64,000 bases of DNA from JAFAXA01 sp963777325 (GTDB lineage: Bacteria > Pseudomonadota > Alphaproteobacteria > Acetobacterales > Acetobacteraceae). The stretch lies in contig CAVZQE010000020.1 in NCBI GenBank assembly GCA_963777325.1, positions 248,001 through 312,000 of the forward strand, given 5' to 3'. Made by a program: the position numbers and the translations under genes. The first letter of the stretch is position 1; every line of letters starts with the position of its first letter. This document shows, in pieces, positions 17,593 through 26,168 of the stretch. The notes below the pieces were generated by a model, which saw only the letters and a program-made list of their open reading frames with translations, searched no databases and was not told the origin of the DNA.

Positions 17593-17820
17593 TCAGGGCG
17601 TGGCGCGCTGGAACAGTTCCCGGCGCAATCGCGCCTGCTGCATTCCCTGCATGATCGCGTCCGCATCGAGCAGCGCCTGTGGATGCATCGTCGCCAGGCT
17701 CTCGCACGCCAGCCGGTCGCCCGTGCCGCAGGCGGCACTGGTCTCGCGCACGTACCGGTCGCCCATCGACGAGCAACCGAGCAGGAGAAAACCGCAGAGA
17801 AGCAGAACGGCATAGCGCAT
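17593..17820 (-). CDS. Small lipoprotein
   Basis: A 75-residue protein starting MRYAVLLLCGFLLLGCSSMG, a clear lipoprotein signal with lipobox LLGC (Cys16 modified). Ser at +2 suggests outer-membrane sorting under E. coli rules. The mature part is about 60 residues, with two further cysteines (SAACGTGDRLACES) and a helical, charged C-terminus. I do not recognise the family. It lies 125 bases downstream of gspK on the same strand, so it may be read from the pseudopilin operon, but nothing in the sequence ties it to secretion. Confidence 0.75.
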   Translation of the reverse strand: MRYAVLLLCGFLLLGCSSMGDRYVRETSAACGTGDRLACESLATMHPQALLDADAIMQGMQQARLRRELFQRATP

Positions 17821-17945
17821 GGCACGACCCGGACCTACCTCTTAGGTAAGCAAGCGCCGCCGCCCCTTGCCAGCAAAATCACGCGCAGGGCAGGCAAATC
17901 CCGACGACGCCCGATTGGCCTCCGGCCGGCCGCGCGGCACGACCG

Positions 17946-18791
17946 TCAGCCCCTGCTATCCTCGCCGGCGCTCGTCCGTTCCCATTGTAGGATGGTGAAC
18001 GGCCGGTTCCGGTCGGCGGGGGAAATCTTCAGGACGGCGCGGCGGCCGGGGCCGCTCGTCCCGCCGCCGGGCAGGACCGCCGTGATGGCCAGAACCCGCG
18101 ATGCCTCGTAGTCTTCGTCGTCCGGCAGTTCGCCGCCTTCGTGCATGACGCGCTCCATGGCTTGCCGCACGACGGGGTCGTTCGTGTCGCGCACCGGCCC
18201 GCGGGTGGAGTAGACGGTGAGGTGCGGCCGCAGCCGTGCGAGCATCTCCGGGGTGACGCCGAGAACCATCCCGAGTTCGCCGACGGAGCGGAACGGCGCT
18301 TCCGGAGGCCCATAACGCCGGCCGGCGGCCGCGTAGCGCCGCAGCTTGACCGATTTCGCGCCGCTGCCTTGACCCCCTTCGCGCCAGGCGACGATCTCGT
18401 CCGCGACGGCTCCGGCGGCCTGCCCTGCTCCCGCTTCGAGCAGCAAGGCGCGCAGCAATGCCGGGGTCGCCGTGTTGAGGTTGACGAGCACGCTCGGATC
18501 GCTGACGCGCACCGCGACGGGATATTCGCGCGAGCCCAGTTTCCACCAGCGTCCGTCCGGCTCCCGGTGCTGGCCGCCCCGTGCCGCAACATGGAACGCG
18601 GCCTCGAACACGGCGCCGTCGAGGCGGGACTGGACCTCCTCGTCGTCGCGCAGATTGCGCGCGATGCCCGTTTCCAACCGCCCGGTCACCGTCATCTGGG
18701 TCGCGAGCAACGCCAGTAGCGAGAGCGACCACAGGACGATCACGAGGGCAAACCCGCGTCGTTCTTCCCGGTCCCGCCGCGCAAGCCGCAT
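17946..18791 (-). CDS. gspK: Type II secretion minor pseudopilin GspK
   Basis: GspK is the large minor pseudopilin at the tip of the type II secretion pseudopilus. This copy is 281 residues. The prepilin motif RRGFALVIVLWSLSLLALLA near residues 12-31 gives the cleavage site before Phe and the hydrophobic helix. As is normal for GspK, the Glu at +5 is absent (FALVI rather than FTLLE). The globular part holds LVNLNTATPALLRALL and FRSVGELGMVLGVTPEMLAR, the two SAM-like helical segments of GspK. ATG 18791 overlaps the gspJ stop. GspI, J and K form the ternary tip complex, and all three genes are here in order. Confidence 0.9.
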   Translation of the reverse strand: MRLARRDREERRGFALVIVLWSLSLLALLATQMTVTGRLETGIARNLRDDEEVQSRLDGAVFEAAFHVAARGGQHREPDGRWWKLGSREYPVAVRVSDPSVLVNLNTATPALLRALLLEAGAGQAAGAVADEIVAWREGGQGSGAKSVKLRRYAAAGRRYGPPEAPFRSVGELGMVLGVTPEMLARLRPHLTVYSTRGPVRDTNDPVVRQAMERVMHEGGELPDDEDYEASRVLAITAVLPGGGTSGPGRRAVLKISPADRNRPFTILQWERTSAGEDSRG

Positions 18792-19393
18792 CAGGAATGC
18801 CGAGCGGCGATCGGGGCGATGACGAGATCGGGCCAGCTGTGCGGATGATCGGGAGTAAAGACGAGCCTCAGTCGGACAAGACGGGGCGGCGCCGCGCCGC
18901 TCCACTCCGAGGCCCAGGCCGACCCGCGCGGGCTGGTCACGAAATACGCGAGATCGAGCCGCGCGACTCCTTCGAGCAGGATGGCATCCGACGGCGGCGG
19001 CGGCGGTCCGATCCGCGTCGCGTGCGGGCGCGCCGCCCAGCGCAGCGCCAGCCGATGCTGGCCGTCCACCCGAAGCGATATGTCCGCGCGCCGGGATAGG
19101 GTGTCGCCTGACGCCGCCGGAAGTTCGCCGACGAACCGCAGCGCATGCGTGGTTCCCGCCGCCTCTGGCCCGCCCGCATCCAAGCCGGCCGGCTCCATAT
19201 GCTCGATCAGCGATCGGAGCGTGCGGTCGGTGCTGTCGAGATCGCCGATTTCGGCGGCCTCCCGGCTCTGGCGGCCGAAAGCCTGGATGCCGAGGCGAAG
19301 GGCTTGCGCGAGACCGAGGATCAGGAAGCCCATGACCGCGACGACCACCAGGAGTTCGAGCAGCGTGAACCCTGCCGTCGGCTTGCGCGCCAC
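18791..19393 (-). CDS. gspJ: Type II secretion minor pseudopilin GspJ
   Basis: A 200-residue prepilin-like protein with the motif AGFTLLELLVVVAVMGFLIL at residues 7-26: cleavage after Gly8, conserved Glu at +5 and a hydrophobic assembly helix. The remaining 170 residues are beta-rich. The position between gspI and gspK and the length fit GspJ. It starts with GTG at 19393, two bases after the gspI stop, and its stop overlaps the gspK ATG, so the three are translated as a unit. Confidence 0.88.
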   Translation of the reverse strand: MARKPTAGFTLLELLVVVAVMGFLILGLAQALRLGIQAFGRQSREAAEIGDLDSTDRTLRSLIEHMEPAGLDAGGPEAAGTTHALRFVGELPAASGDTLSRRADISLRVDGQHRLALRWAARPHATRIGPPPPPSDAILLEGVARLDLAYFVTSPRGSAWASEWSGAAPPRLVRLRLVFTPDHPHSWPDLVIAPIAARHS

Positions 19394-19394
19394 C

Positions 19395-19865
19395 TTACGG
19401 CCCGCCCGCTCGAGGCGGCTCGAAGCCGAGCCGGCTCGTCTCCAGACCGAGGCGGCGGGTTGTCCCTCCGGAACGCCACTCGACCGCGACCGTCACACGG
19501 TAGAGGACGGGAACCAGCTCGCCGGCGTGGCGCACACGCTCGACCAGCCCCGCCGGGGGCGCGGACGCGCTGGCCGGGATCACACGGGTGGCCCAGTGGA
19601 AAGCTCCGTCGTCGCCCTCCGTCACCCCCTCGCTCAGCGTGCCCGCCCCGACCAGCGCGAGATGGGACCGCGCCAGGGCCAAGGCCGTGCCGTATCCCTC
19701 GGCGATCCGGACGGCGGTGATCCCGCTCACCGCCGTCCGGAAGAGCAGGCCGAGCGCAAGCCCGGCGATCAGGACGGCGACCAGCACCTCGAGCAAGGTG
19801 AAGCCGCCGGCCGGCCCTGGGCGGAGGCGGCTACATCGTGGGCGTGGGCGAAACGTCGCAGCCAT
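19395..19865 (-). CDS. gspI: Type II secretion minor pseudopilin GspI
   Basis: A 156-residue prepilin-like protein. The motif GGFTLLEVLVAVLIAGLALG at about residues 21-40 has Glu at +5, and the body (about 115 residues) suits GspI. ATG 19865 is chosen; it lies within the last 35 bases of the polygalacturonase gene, so the two genes overlap and gspI depends on that transcript. No gspG, gspH or machinery genes (C, D, E, F, L, M) are in the window, so the rest of the system must be encoded elsewhere. Confidence 0.85.
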   Translation of the reverse strand: MAATFRPRPRCSRLRPGPAGGFTLLEVLVAVLIAGLALGLLFRTAVSGITAVRIAEGYGTALALARSHLALVGAGTLSEGVTEGDDGAFHWATRVIPASASAPPAGLVERVRHAGELVPVLYRVTVAVEWRSGGTTRRLGLETSRLGFEPPRAGGP

Positions 19866-21384
19866 CCGTATTGGTGAGGCCGCCCTCATTGTCGAAAACA
19901 TGCCCGTTATTCGGCGCGCCCGGCGTGAGCGGCGTGATCGTCACGTTCCTGCACGTGATATGGTCCGTATTGCGCAGCCGCATGTAGGTGCCGGCCGTGC
20001 TGGCCGTCGAGATGCTGATGTTGTTGAGGTGGATGTCATAGACCGGCGATTCCGGCAGCCCGATGATGAGGCCGCCCGTGACGGTGACGTCCGGCCGGAC
20101 CGTCTTCGGGTTCGTGGCGGTCAGATTCGAGATCGTGATGTCGTGGATGTAGGGCTGCGTCGCCGGCACGTGCGGCTGCGCGATGTCGCCCTGGGTCGGG
20201 CCAGGAATCGTCGGGTAGTAGGCGCTGATCGAGATCGGCGTCGCGACATCGGTCATCGTCAGGTTGCTCGCGATCATGTCGGTGAGCTGATTGCCGCGGT
20301 CGCGGCCGCTCTTAATGCGGAAGCCGTTGTCGGTGCCGAGAAACTGCACGTTGTTGATGCGGATGTGATTGACGCCGTTGACGCCTTCGCTGCCGACCGA
20401 GGCGCCGTGGCCGCGCTTGAACACAGAGTTGGCGATGATGACATTCTGCAGCGGCACTTGCGGCAGGTTATAGGGCGGCTTGTAGTAGGAAAAGGTCGGA
20501 ATGCCGGGATTGGCCGGGTCGATCCCGGGCAGGCCGGATTTCATGGCGACGTTGTCGTCGCCCGTGTCGATCGTTGCGTTCGATATGAATACGCCGTTTG
20601 AGCCGACCGGATCGATGCCGTCCGTGTTCGGCGCGCCCGTCGGGTCGTTCGCGTCGTTGAACACGCGAAAGCCGACCACGGCGACGTCGGTATCGTAGCG
20701 CAGGGCGAGATTCCACATCGGCGAATTGGTCAGGAGGACGCCCTGAACGATGATCCGGCTCGAGTTGTAGAACTCCACCAGCCACGGGCGGGGCAGGCCG
20801 TTGCTGCTCGGGATATCCGGAAACGCGGGATAGACGCCGCCGGCGGCCTTGGCGTCGGCCGCGAGCTGCCACCAGCTCTCGCCCTTGGGATTGTCGGCGG
20901 TTGGGGTCGTGGGATCGGCGCCGCTGCCGTCGATCGTGCCGTCGCCGATGATGCCGGCATCGCTGATGCCCTCGGCCGAGATCATCGCTTCCGGGTTGCC
21001 GGGTAGCGTCGGTCCGGCCCCGGTCACGGCCGGATCGTTCTTGAACTCGTAGGGGTAGCCGATGAACGCGGGCTGATAGCGGCTGTGATCCGTCGTGTTC
21101 TTGAGAACGGTGGGGGCCGCGATCCGCAGCAGGATGCGGCTCCGGAGGTGAAGAGGCCCGGTCATATACGTCCCGCCGCCGATGAGCGATACGATCCCGC
21201 CGCCCCGCTCCGCGCAGGCGTCGATGGCCGACTGGATCGCGCTCGTGTTGTCCGTCGCGCCATCCGCCACCGCTCCGTAGGCATTGGGATCGCACGGATT
21301 GGGCCGCGCCAGGGCGCTTCCCATGCCGCCCGCACATGCGGCGGAGGCGAGCAGAACGAGTCGTCGCACCTTGGAATGAGTCAC
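19831..21384 (-). CDS. Secreted polygalacturonase (GH28)
   Basis: A GH28 right-handed beta-helix enzyme of 517 residues that hydrolyses alpha-1,4-galacturonan of pectin by inversion. All four catalytic motifs are visible in order: PNTDGID (first Asp), DTGDDNVAMKSG (the Asp pair), RGHGASVGSE (His) and FRIKSGRDRG (the substrate-binding Arg-Ile-Lys). The N-terminus is a signal peptide (RRLVLLASAACAGGMGSALA). GTG at 21384 with GGAGGG seven bases before it is the best start. Its 3' end overlaps gspI, directly linking a classic type II cargo to the pseudopilin tip genes. Exo- or endo-mode and strict specificity cannot be told; the NTD-DD-H-RIK set indicates an active enzyme. Confidence 0.92.
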   Translation of the reverse strand: MTHSKVRRLVLLASAACAGGMGSALARPNPCDPNAYGAVADGATDNTSAIQSAIDACAERGGGIVSLIGGGTYMTGPLHLRSRILLRIAAPTVLKNTTDHSRYQPAFIGYPYEFKNDPAVTGAGPTLPGNPEAMISAEGISDAGIIGDGTIDGSGADPTTPTADNPKGESWWQLAADAKAAGGVYPAFPDIPSSNGLPRPWLVEFYNSSRIIVQGVLLTNSPMWNLALRYDTDVAVVGFRVFNDANDPTGAPNTDGIDPVGSNGVFISNATIDTGDDNVAMKSGLPGIDPANPGIPTFSYYKPPYNLPQVPLQNVIIANSVFKRGHGASVGSEGVNGVNHIRINNVQFLGTDNGFRIKSGRDRGNQLTDMIASNLTMTDVATPISISAYYPTIPGPTQGDIAQPHVPATQPYIHDITISNLTATNPKTVRPDVTVTGGLIIGLPESPVYDIHLNNISISTASTAGTYMRLRNTDHITCRNVTITPLTPGAPNNGHVFDNEGGLTNTDGCDVSPTPTM

Positions 21385-21530
21385 ACCTGTTCCCTCCGGG
21401 TTGTGATCTTTCGGCAATTCCTGCACCCGTTCCCGGGAGTCTACAAGCGAACGCTCGCGAGAGCCGCCGGCTTTCGGACACCGCCTGCCCGTCCTAAGCT
21501 TCGCTCCCCCGATCCGATGCGGAACCCCCG

Positions 21531-24182
21531 ATGCCCGACACGCACGTCGAAGCCGAGCTCAAGCCCATCAAACTGTCCGAGTACCGGCCGCCCGCCTTCC
21601 TCGTGGACCGGGTGGCGCTCAGCTTTGATCTGGACGAGGCCGCGACGACCGTCACGTCCCGCCTGGACGTCCGGCGCAATCCGGCGGCCGAAGCCGATGC
21701 GCCGCTTCCTCTCGATGGCGACGCGCTGCGCCTCGTCCGGCTCGCGCTGGATGGCGAGACGCTCGGGGCAAACCGCTACCGGATCGAGGGTGGCCAGCTC
21801 GTCCTCCCCGGCATGCCGGAGGCGGGCACGATCGAGATCGAAACCGTGATCGCCCCGCGCGACAACACCCTGCTGAGCGGGCTCTATGTGTCGGGCGGCG
21901 GCTTCTTCACGCAATGCGAGGCGGAGGGCTTCCGCCGCATCACCTACTTCCCCGACCGTCCCGACGTGATGGCGCGATTCACGACCACGATCCGGGCCGA
22001 CGCCAAGCGGGCGCCGGTGCTGCTGTCGAACGGCAACCCCGCCGGGCACGGCGTCCTGGCGGACGGCCGGCATTGGGCGCGGTGGGACGATCCGCACCCG
22101 AAGCCCTGCTATCTGTTCGCGCTGGTCGCGGGCGACCTCGTCGCGGTGCGGGACGCGTTCACGACACGCTCCGGCCGCCACGTCGATCTCGCGATTTGGG
22201 TGCGGCGCGGCGACGAGGACAAATGCGGCCACGCCATGCAGTCCCTCAAGAAAGCGATGAAATGGGACGAGGACGTGTTCGGCCTCGAATACGACCTCGA
22301 CGTCTTCAACATTGCCGCCGTGTCCGACTTCAACATGGGGGCGATGGAGAACAAGGGCCTCAACGTCTTCAACACGAAATACGTGCTGGCAAAGCCCGAT
22401 ACCGCGACGGATGCGGATTTCGAGGGCATCGAGACCGTCATCGCGCACGAGTATTTCCATAACTGGACGGGCAACCGCGTCACCTGCCGCGACTGGTTTC
22501 AGCTGTCGCTGAAGGAGGGCCTGACGGTCTTCCGGGACCAGGAATTCTCGATGGACCAGGGCAGCCGGGCGGTGAAGCGCATCATGGACGTGCGGCGGCT
22601 CAGGGCCGCGCAGTTCCCGGAGGACGCCGGGCCGCTCGCCCATCCCGTGCAGCCGGACAGCTACATCGCGATCGACAATTTCTACACGGCGACCGTGTAT
22701 AACAAGGGCGCCGAAGTTATCCGCATGATGCAGACGATGATCGGGCGCGAGAACTTCCGGCGCGGGATGGATCTGTACTTCCAGCGTCACGACAATCAGG
22801 CCGTCACCATCGGCGAGTTCGTCGCCGCGATGCAGGACGCCTCCGGCATCGATCTGTCGCATTTCCGGACGTGGTACACCCAGGCCGGCACGCCCGAGAT
22901 CACGGTCGGGGATGCCTACGATCCCGAAACACGCCGCTACGCGCTGACGCTCAGGCAGGGCACACCGCCCACACCCGGCCAGCCGCAAAAGCAGCCGCTC
23001 GTCATCCCCGTCGCGGCCGGTCTGCTCGACCCGGACGGCGCACCCGCGACGGCGCGGCTGGACACCGAGGCCGAACCATCGGCGGCGACGCGCGTGCTGG
23101 TGCTGGAAGCGGGCGAGCAGGTGTTCACCTTTGAGGACGTGGCGCGGCCACCCGTGCCGTCGCTGCTGCGCGGCTTCTCCGCCCCCGTGAAGCTGCGCGG
23201 CCTGACGCCGGACCGGCTGCGCTTGCTCGCGACGCACGACACCGACCCGTTCGTGCGCTGGGAGTCCGGCCAGCAATACGCGACCGCCGTGCTGCTCGAC
23301 GCGGCCGCCCGGTTCCGGCTCGGCGAGGCGGGCGAGACCGATCCGGCCCTGATCGAGATGGCGGCGGCGACGCTGAAGGGCAGCGAGGCCGATCCGCATT
23401 TCGCCGCCGAGACGCTGATCCTGCCGAGCGAGGCGTTCCTCGCCGACCAGATGCCGGTCGCGGACCCGGAAGCGATCCATCACGTGCGGCACACGGCGCG
23501 CGTCGCCATCGGCCAGGCGCTCGCGCCCGCCTTGCGCGCCCGCTACGACGCGCTCGGCGATGACGGGCCGTATCGCATCGATGGCGCCGCCATCGGCCGG
23601 CGCGCGCTCCGCAACGTCTGCATGGCCTACCTCGCCGCGCCGGGAGACGCTGCCGGCGCCAGGCTCGCGCGCGCGCAGTTCGACGCGCGGCGGAACATGA
23701 CGGACGTGCTCGCTTCTCTCGGCGCGCTCTCCGCGATCGACGCGCCCGACCGGGGCGAGGCGCTCGCCGCCTTCTATGCCGAGTGGCGGCATGACGATCT
23801 CGTGCTCGATAAATGGTTCGCGATTCAGGCCGCCTCGCCTTTGCCCGGCACGCTTGACGCCGTGCGCGCGCTGCTCGCGCATCCCGATTTCGACTGGCGC
23901 AATCCGAACCGGATGCGTTCCGTGGTCGGGAGTTTCGCGGGCGCCAATCCCGTGCGTTTCCACGCGGCGGACGGGGCCGGCTATCGCTTTCTGGCCGATT
24001 GCATCATTACGCTCGATCCGATCAACGGCCAGGTCGCCGCCCGCATGGTCTCCCCGCTCGGGCAATGGCGGCGCTACGACCCGACGCGGCAGGCGCACAT
24101 GAAGCAAGAATTGCAGCGCATTCTCGATCAGCCGGATCTGTCGAAGGGCACGTTCGAGATGGCGTCCAAGAGCCTCGGCTGA
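21531..24182 (+). CDS. pepN: Aminopeptidase N (alanyl aminopeptidase, M1 family)
   Basis: This 883-residue zinc metallopeptidase removes N-terminal residues from peptides in the cytoplasm. The exopeptidase motif GAMENKGLNVFNTKYVLA near residues 266-283 is followed by HEYFHNWTGNRVTCRDWF (zinc ligands His-His) and the third ligand Glu in LSLKEGLTVF. The catalytic tyrosine lies in FYTATVYNKGAEVIR. Length and the C-terminal DUF3458-type domains match E. coli PepN. The last 55 bases overlap the 3' end of the convergent Nudix gene. Confidence 0.96.
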   Translation: MPDTHVEAELKPIKLSEYRPPAFLVDRVALSFDLDEAATTVTSRLDVRRNPAAEADAPLPLDGDALRLVRLALDGETLGANRYRIEGGQLVLPGMPEAGTIEIETVIAPRDNTLLSGLYVSGGGFFTQCEAEGFRRITYFPDRPDVMARFTTTIRADAKRAPVLLSNGNPAGHGVLADGRHWARWDDPHPKPCYLFALVAGDLVAVRDAFTTRSGRHVDLAIWVRRGDEDKCGHAMQSLKKAMKWDEDVFGLEYDLDVFNIAAVSDFNMGAMENKGLNVFNTKYVLAKPDTATDADFEGIETVIAHEYFHNWTGNRVTCRDWFQLSLKEGLTVFRDQEFSMDQGSRAVKRIMDVRRLRAAQFPEDAGPLAHPVQPDSYIAIDNFYTATVYNKGAEVIRMMQTMIGRENFRRGMDLYFQRHDNQAVTIGEFVAAMQDASGIDLSHFRTWYTQAGTPEITVGDAYDPETRRYALTLRQGTPPTPGQPQKQPLVIPVAAGLLDPDGAPATARLDTEAEPSAATRVLVLEAGEQVFTFEDVARPPVPSLLRGFSAPVKLRGLTPDRLRLLATHDTDPFVRWESGQQYATAVLLDAAARFRLGEAGETDPALIEMAAATLKGSEADPHFAAETLILPSEAFLADQMPVADPEAIHHVRHTARVAIGQALAPALRARYDALGDDGPYRIDGAAIGRRALRNVCMAYLAAPGDAAGARLARAQFDARRNMTDVLASLGALSAIDAPDRGEALAAFYAEWRHDDLVLDKWFAIQAASPLPGTLDAVRALLAHPDFDWRNPNRMRSVVGSFAGANPVRFHAADGAGYRFLADCIITLDPINGQVAARMVSPLGQWRRYDPTRQAHMKQELQRILDQPDLSKGTFEMASKSLG

Positions 24183-24583
24183 ACCTCCCCCAGCACCCGC
24201 GCCATGTTGCGGCCGACACGACCGATCGCATCCGGCCAGGCGAACAGGCCGAACCGGTCGAACTCGGGGATCACCGCCCCGCTCGCCAACCGGAGGACCG
24301 AACTGCACCTGAGCATGGCCGGATCGGGCATCGGCACTGACCGCCACGCGAACAGGGCAAGCGCCTTGCCCCGCATGTAGGGATGCGTGCCGAGCGGGGC
24401 TAGCGCCTCCGGCCCCGCCGCAAGCCCGGTCTCCTCCAGAAGTTCGCGCAGCGCAGCGGCGAAATGCGCTTCGCCGGGCTCCGCCAACCCCTTGGGGATG
24501 TCCCAGCGCGGCGAGCGCGTGGCGTGGCCCAGCAGCAGGCGCGCGCCGTCCGTGACCAGCACTCCGCAACTCGTCTTGAGCAT
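24128..24583 (-). CDS. Nudix hydrolase
   Basis: A 151-residue Nudix protein. The complete Nudix box runs from GLAEPGEAHFAAALREL into LEETGL at about residues 32-54, with the G-x5-E-x7-REUxEExGU spacing intact. It hydrolyses a nucleoside diphosphate linked to another group. The preceding PRWDIPKG and small size resemble NTP pyrophosphohydrolase/DUF-type housecleaning members. It is divergent from zwf, with 97 bases between them, and its 3' end overlaps pepN antisense by 55 bases. The substrate is not predictable. Confidence 0.85.
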   Translation of the reverse strand: MLKTSCGVLVTDGARLLLGHATRSPRWDIPKGLAEPGEAHFAAALRELLEETGLAAGPEALAPLGTHPYMRGKALALFAWRSVPMPDPAMLRCSSVLRLASGAVIPEFDRFGLFAWPDAIGRVGRNMARVLGEVQPRLLDAISNVPFDRSG

Positions 24584-24680
24584 CGGCGTCTCCCGAGGGT
24601 GCGGCGATTATACGGTTGTGGCCGGACCGCGCCGGACGCATCCTGACCGGGCCGCCAACTGCTCCGATGAAGGACGTCAC

Positions 24681-26159
24681 ATGGTCTCGAAGATCATCCC
24701 CGTGGCCGAATTCGATTGCGTCGTGTTCGGCGCGACGGGCGACCTTACTTTGCGCAAGCTCCTGCCGGCGCTGTACTATCGCTTTATCGACGGGCAGGTG
24801 CCCGGCACGTCTCGCGTGATCGCGGTTGCCCGTTCCGACCTGAACGACGACCAGTACCGGGAACGCGCCAGGGAAGCGCTCGGCCGCCATGTCGCAGCGG
24901 CGGACCAGCATGAGGATCGCATCGCCGCATTCCTGGGCCGGATCTTCTATGCCCGGACCGACGCAGCCAGAGGGTCCGACTGGTCGCACCTGCGCGATCT
25001 GCTCGGCGAGCAGCCCGACCGTATCCGGGTGTTCTATCTGGCGACGTCCCCGGAGCTATACGGGCCGATTTCGCGCAACATCGGCGAGCAGGGCCTCGTC
25101 ACCCCGAACTCGCGCGTGGTGCTTGAGAAACCCATCGGCCACGACCTGGATTCGGCCCGCGCCATCAACGAGGAGGTCGGTCAGGTTTTCGAGGAGGGCC
25201 AGATCTACCGCATCGATCATTATCTCGGAAAGGAGACCGTCCAGAACCTGCTCGCGCTGCGCTTCGCCAACACGATCTTCGAGCGGCTCTGGAACGGCGA
25301 CGTGATCGATCATGTGCAGATCACGGTGGCCGAGACCGTCGGCGTGGAAGGGCGCGGCGGCTACTACGACCATTCCGGCGCGCTGCGCGACATGGTGCAG
25401 AACCATATCCTGCAGCTTCTCTGCCTGCTCGCGATGGAAAGCCCGGTGTCGCTGGAGGCCGACGCGGTGCGCGACGAGAAGCTGAAGATCCTGCGTGCGC
25501 TGCGCCGGATCGCCCCGCACGAGGTTCACAACCTGTCCGTGCGCGGGCAGTACACGCACGGCGCGATCGACGGCAAGCCCGTGCGCGGCTATCTCGAGGA
25601 TCTTGGCCAGGACAGCAGCCGCACCGAAACCTTCGTCGCGATCAAATGCGAGGTGAACACGCTGCGCTGGGCCAACGTCCCCTTCTATCTCCGCACGGGC
25701 AAGCGGCTGCCGTCCAAGTTCTCCGGCATCGTTATCCAGTTCCGTACGCTGCCCTTCTCGATTTTCCCGGTCGATCGCTCCGAGATGCAGCCGAACAAGC
25801 TCATCATCCGCCTGCAGCCCGAAGAGGGCATGCGGCTCGAGATGATGACCAAGGAACCGGGGCCGGGCGGGTTGCGCCTGCGGCCGACCGGCCTCGACAT
25901 CAGCTTCGAGAAAACCTTCGCCGTCCGCTACCCGGACGCCTACGAGCGGTTGCTGATGGACACGGTGCGCGGCAACGCCACGCTGTTCATGCGCCGCGAC
26001 GAGGTGGAGGCGGCGTGGGCCTGGGTCGAGCCGATCATCGAGGCCTGGGCGGGCCGCCCCGAAGCGCCCAAGCCCTATCCCGCCGGAAGCTGGGGACCGA
26101 CCGCCTCGATCGCGCTGATCGAGCGGGACGGCCGCACCTGGCACGAGGAGATCGCCTGA
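24681..26159 (+). CDS. zwf: Glucose-6-phosphate 1-dehydrogenase
   Basis: The 492-residue enzyme oxidises glucose 6-phosphate to 6-phosphogluconolactone, the entry to the pentose phosphate and Entner-Doudoroff routes. VVFGATGDLTLRKLLPALY near residues 14-32 is the dinucleotide-binding fingerprint. YRIDHYLGKETVQNL near residue 178 is the active-site signature with the catalytic His and substrate-binding Lys, and VLEKPIGHDL is also conserved. ATG 24681 is preceded by AAGGA at six bases. It stands alone: no pgl or edd is adjacent, although this is the common partner arrangement. Confidence 0.96.
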   Translation: MVSKIIPVAEFDCVVFGATGDLTLRKLLPALYYRFIDGQVPGTSRVIAVARSDLNDDQYRERAREALGRHVAAADQHEDRIAAFLGRIFYARTDAARGSDWSHLRDLLGEQPDRIRVFYLATSPELYGPISRNIGEQGLVTPNSRVVLEKPIGHDLDSARAINEEVGQVFEEGQIYRIDHYLGKETVQNLLALRFANTIFERLWNGDVIDHVQITVAETVGVEGRGGYYDHSGALRDMVQNHILQLLCLLAMESPVSLEADAVRDEKLKILRALRRIAPHEVHNLSVRGQYTHGAIDGKPVRGYLEDLGQDSSRTETFVAIKCEVNTLRWANVPFYLRTGKRLPSKFSGIVIQFRTLPFSIFPVDRSEMQPNKLIIRLQPEEGMRLEMMTKEPGPGGLRLRPTGLDISFEKTFAVRYPDAYERLLMDTVRGNATLFMRRDEVEAAWAWVEPIIEAWAGRPEAPKPYPAGSWGPTASIALIERDGRTWHEEIA

Positions 26160-26168
26160 CGCACTCGG

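Noticed and set aside
17593..17820. Small lipoprotein as a GspS-type secretin pilotin
   Set aside because: Size and location after gspK are suggestive, but no pilotin sequence feature is present and no secretin gene is adjacent.
21441..24989. Very long minus-strand open frame opposite pepN (over 1100 codons)
   Set aside because: It mirrors the codon pattern of pepN in GC-rich DNA, is rich in Arg, His and Asp without any domain, and pepN has clear M1 motifs on the other strand.
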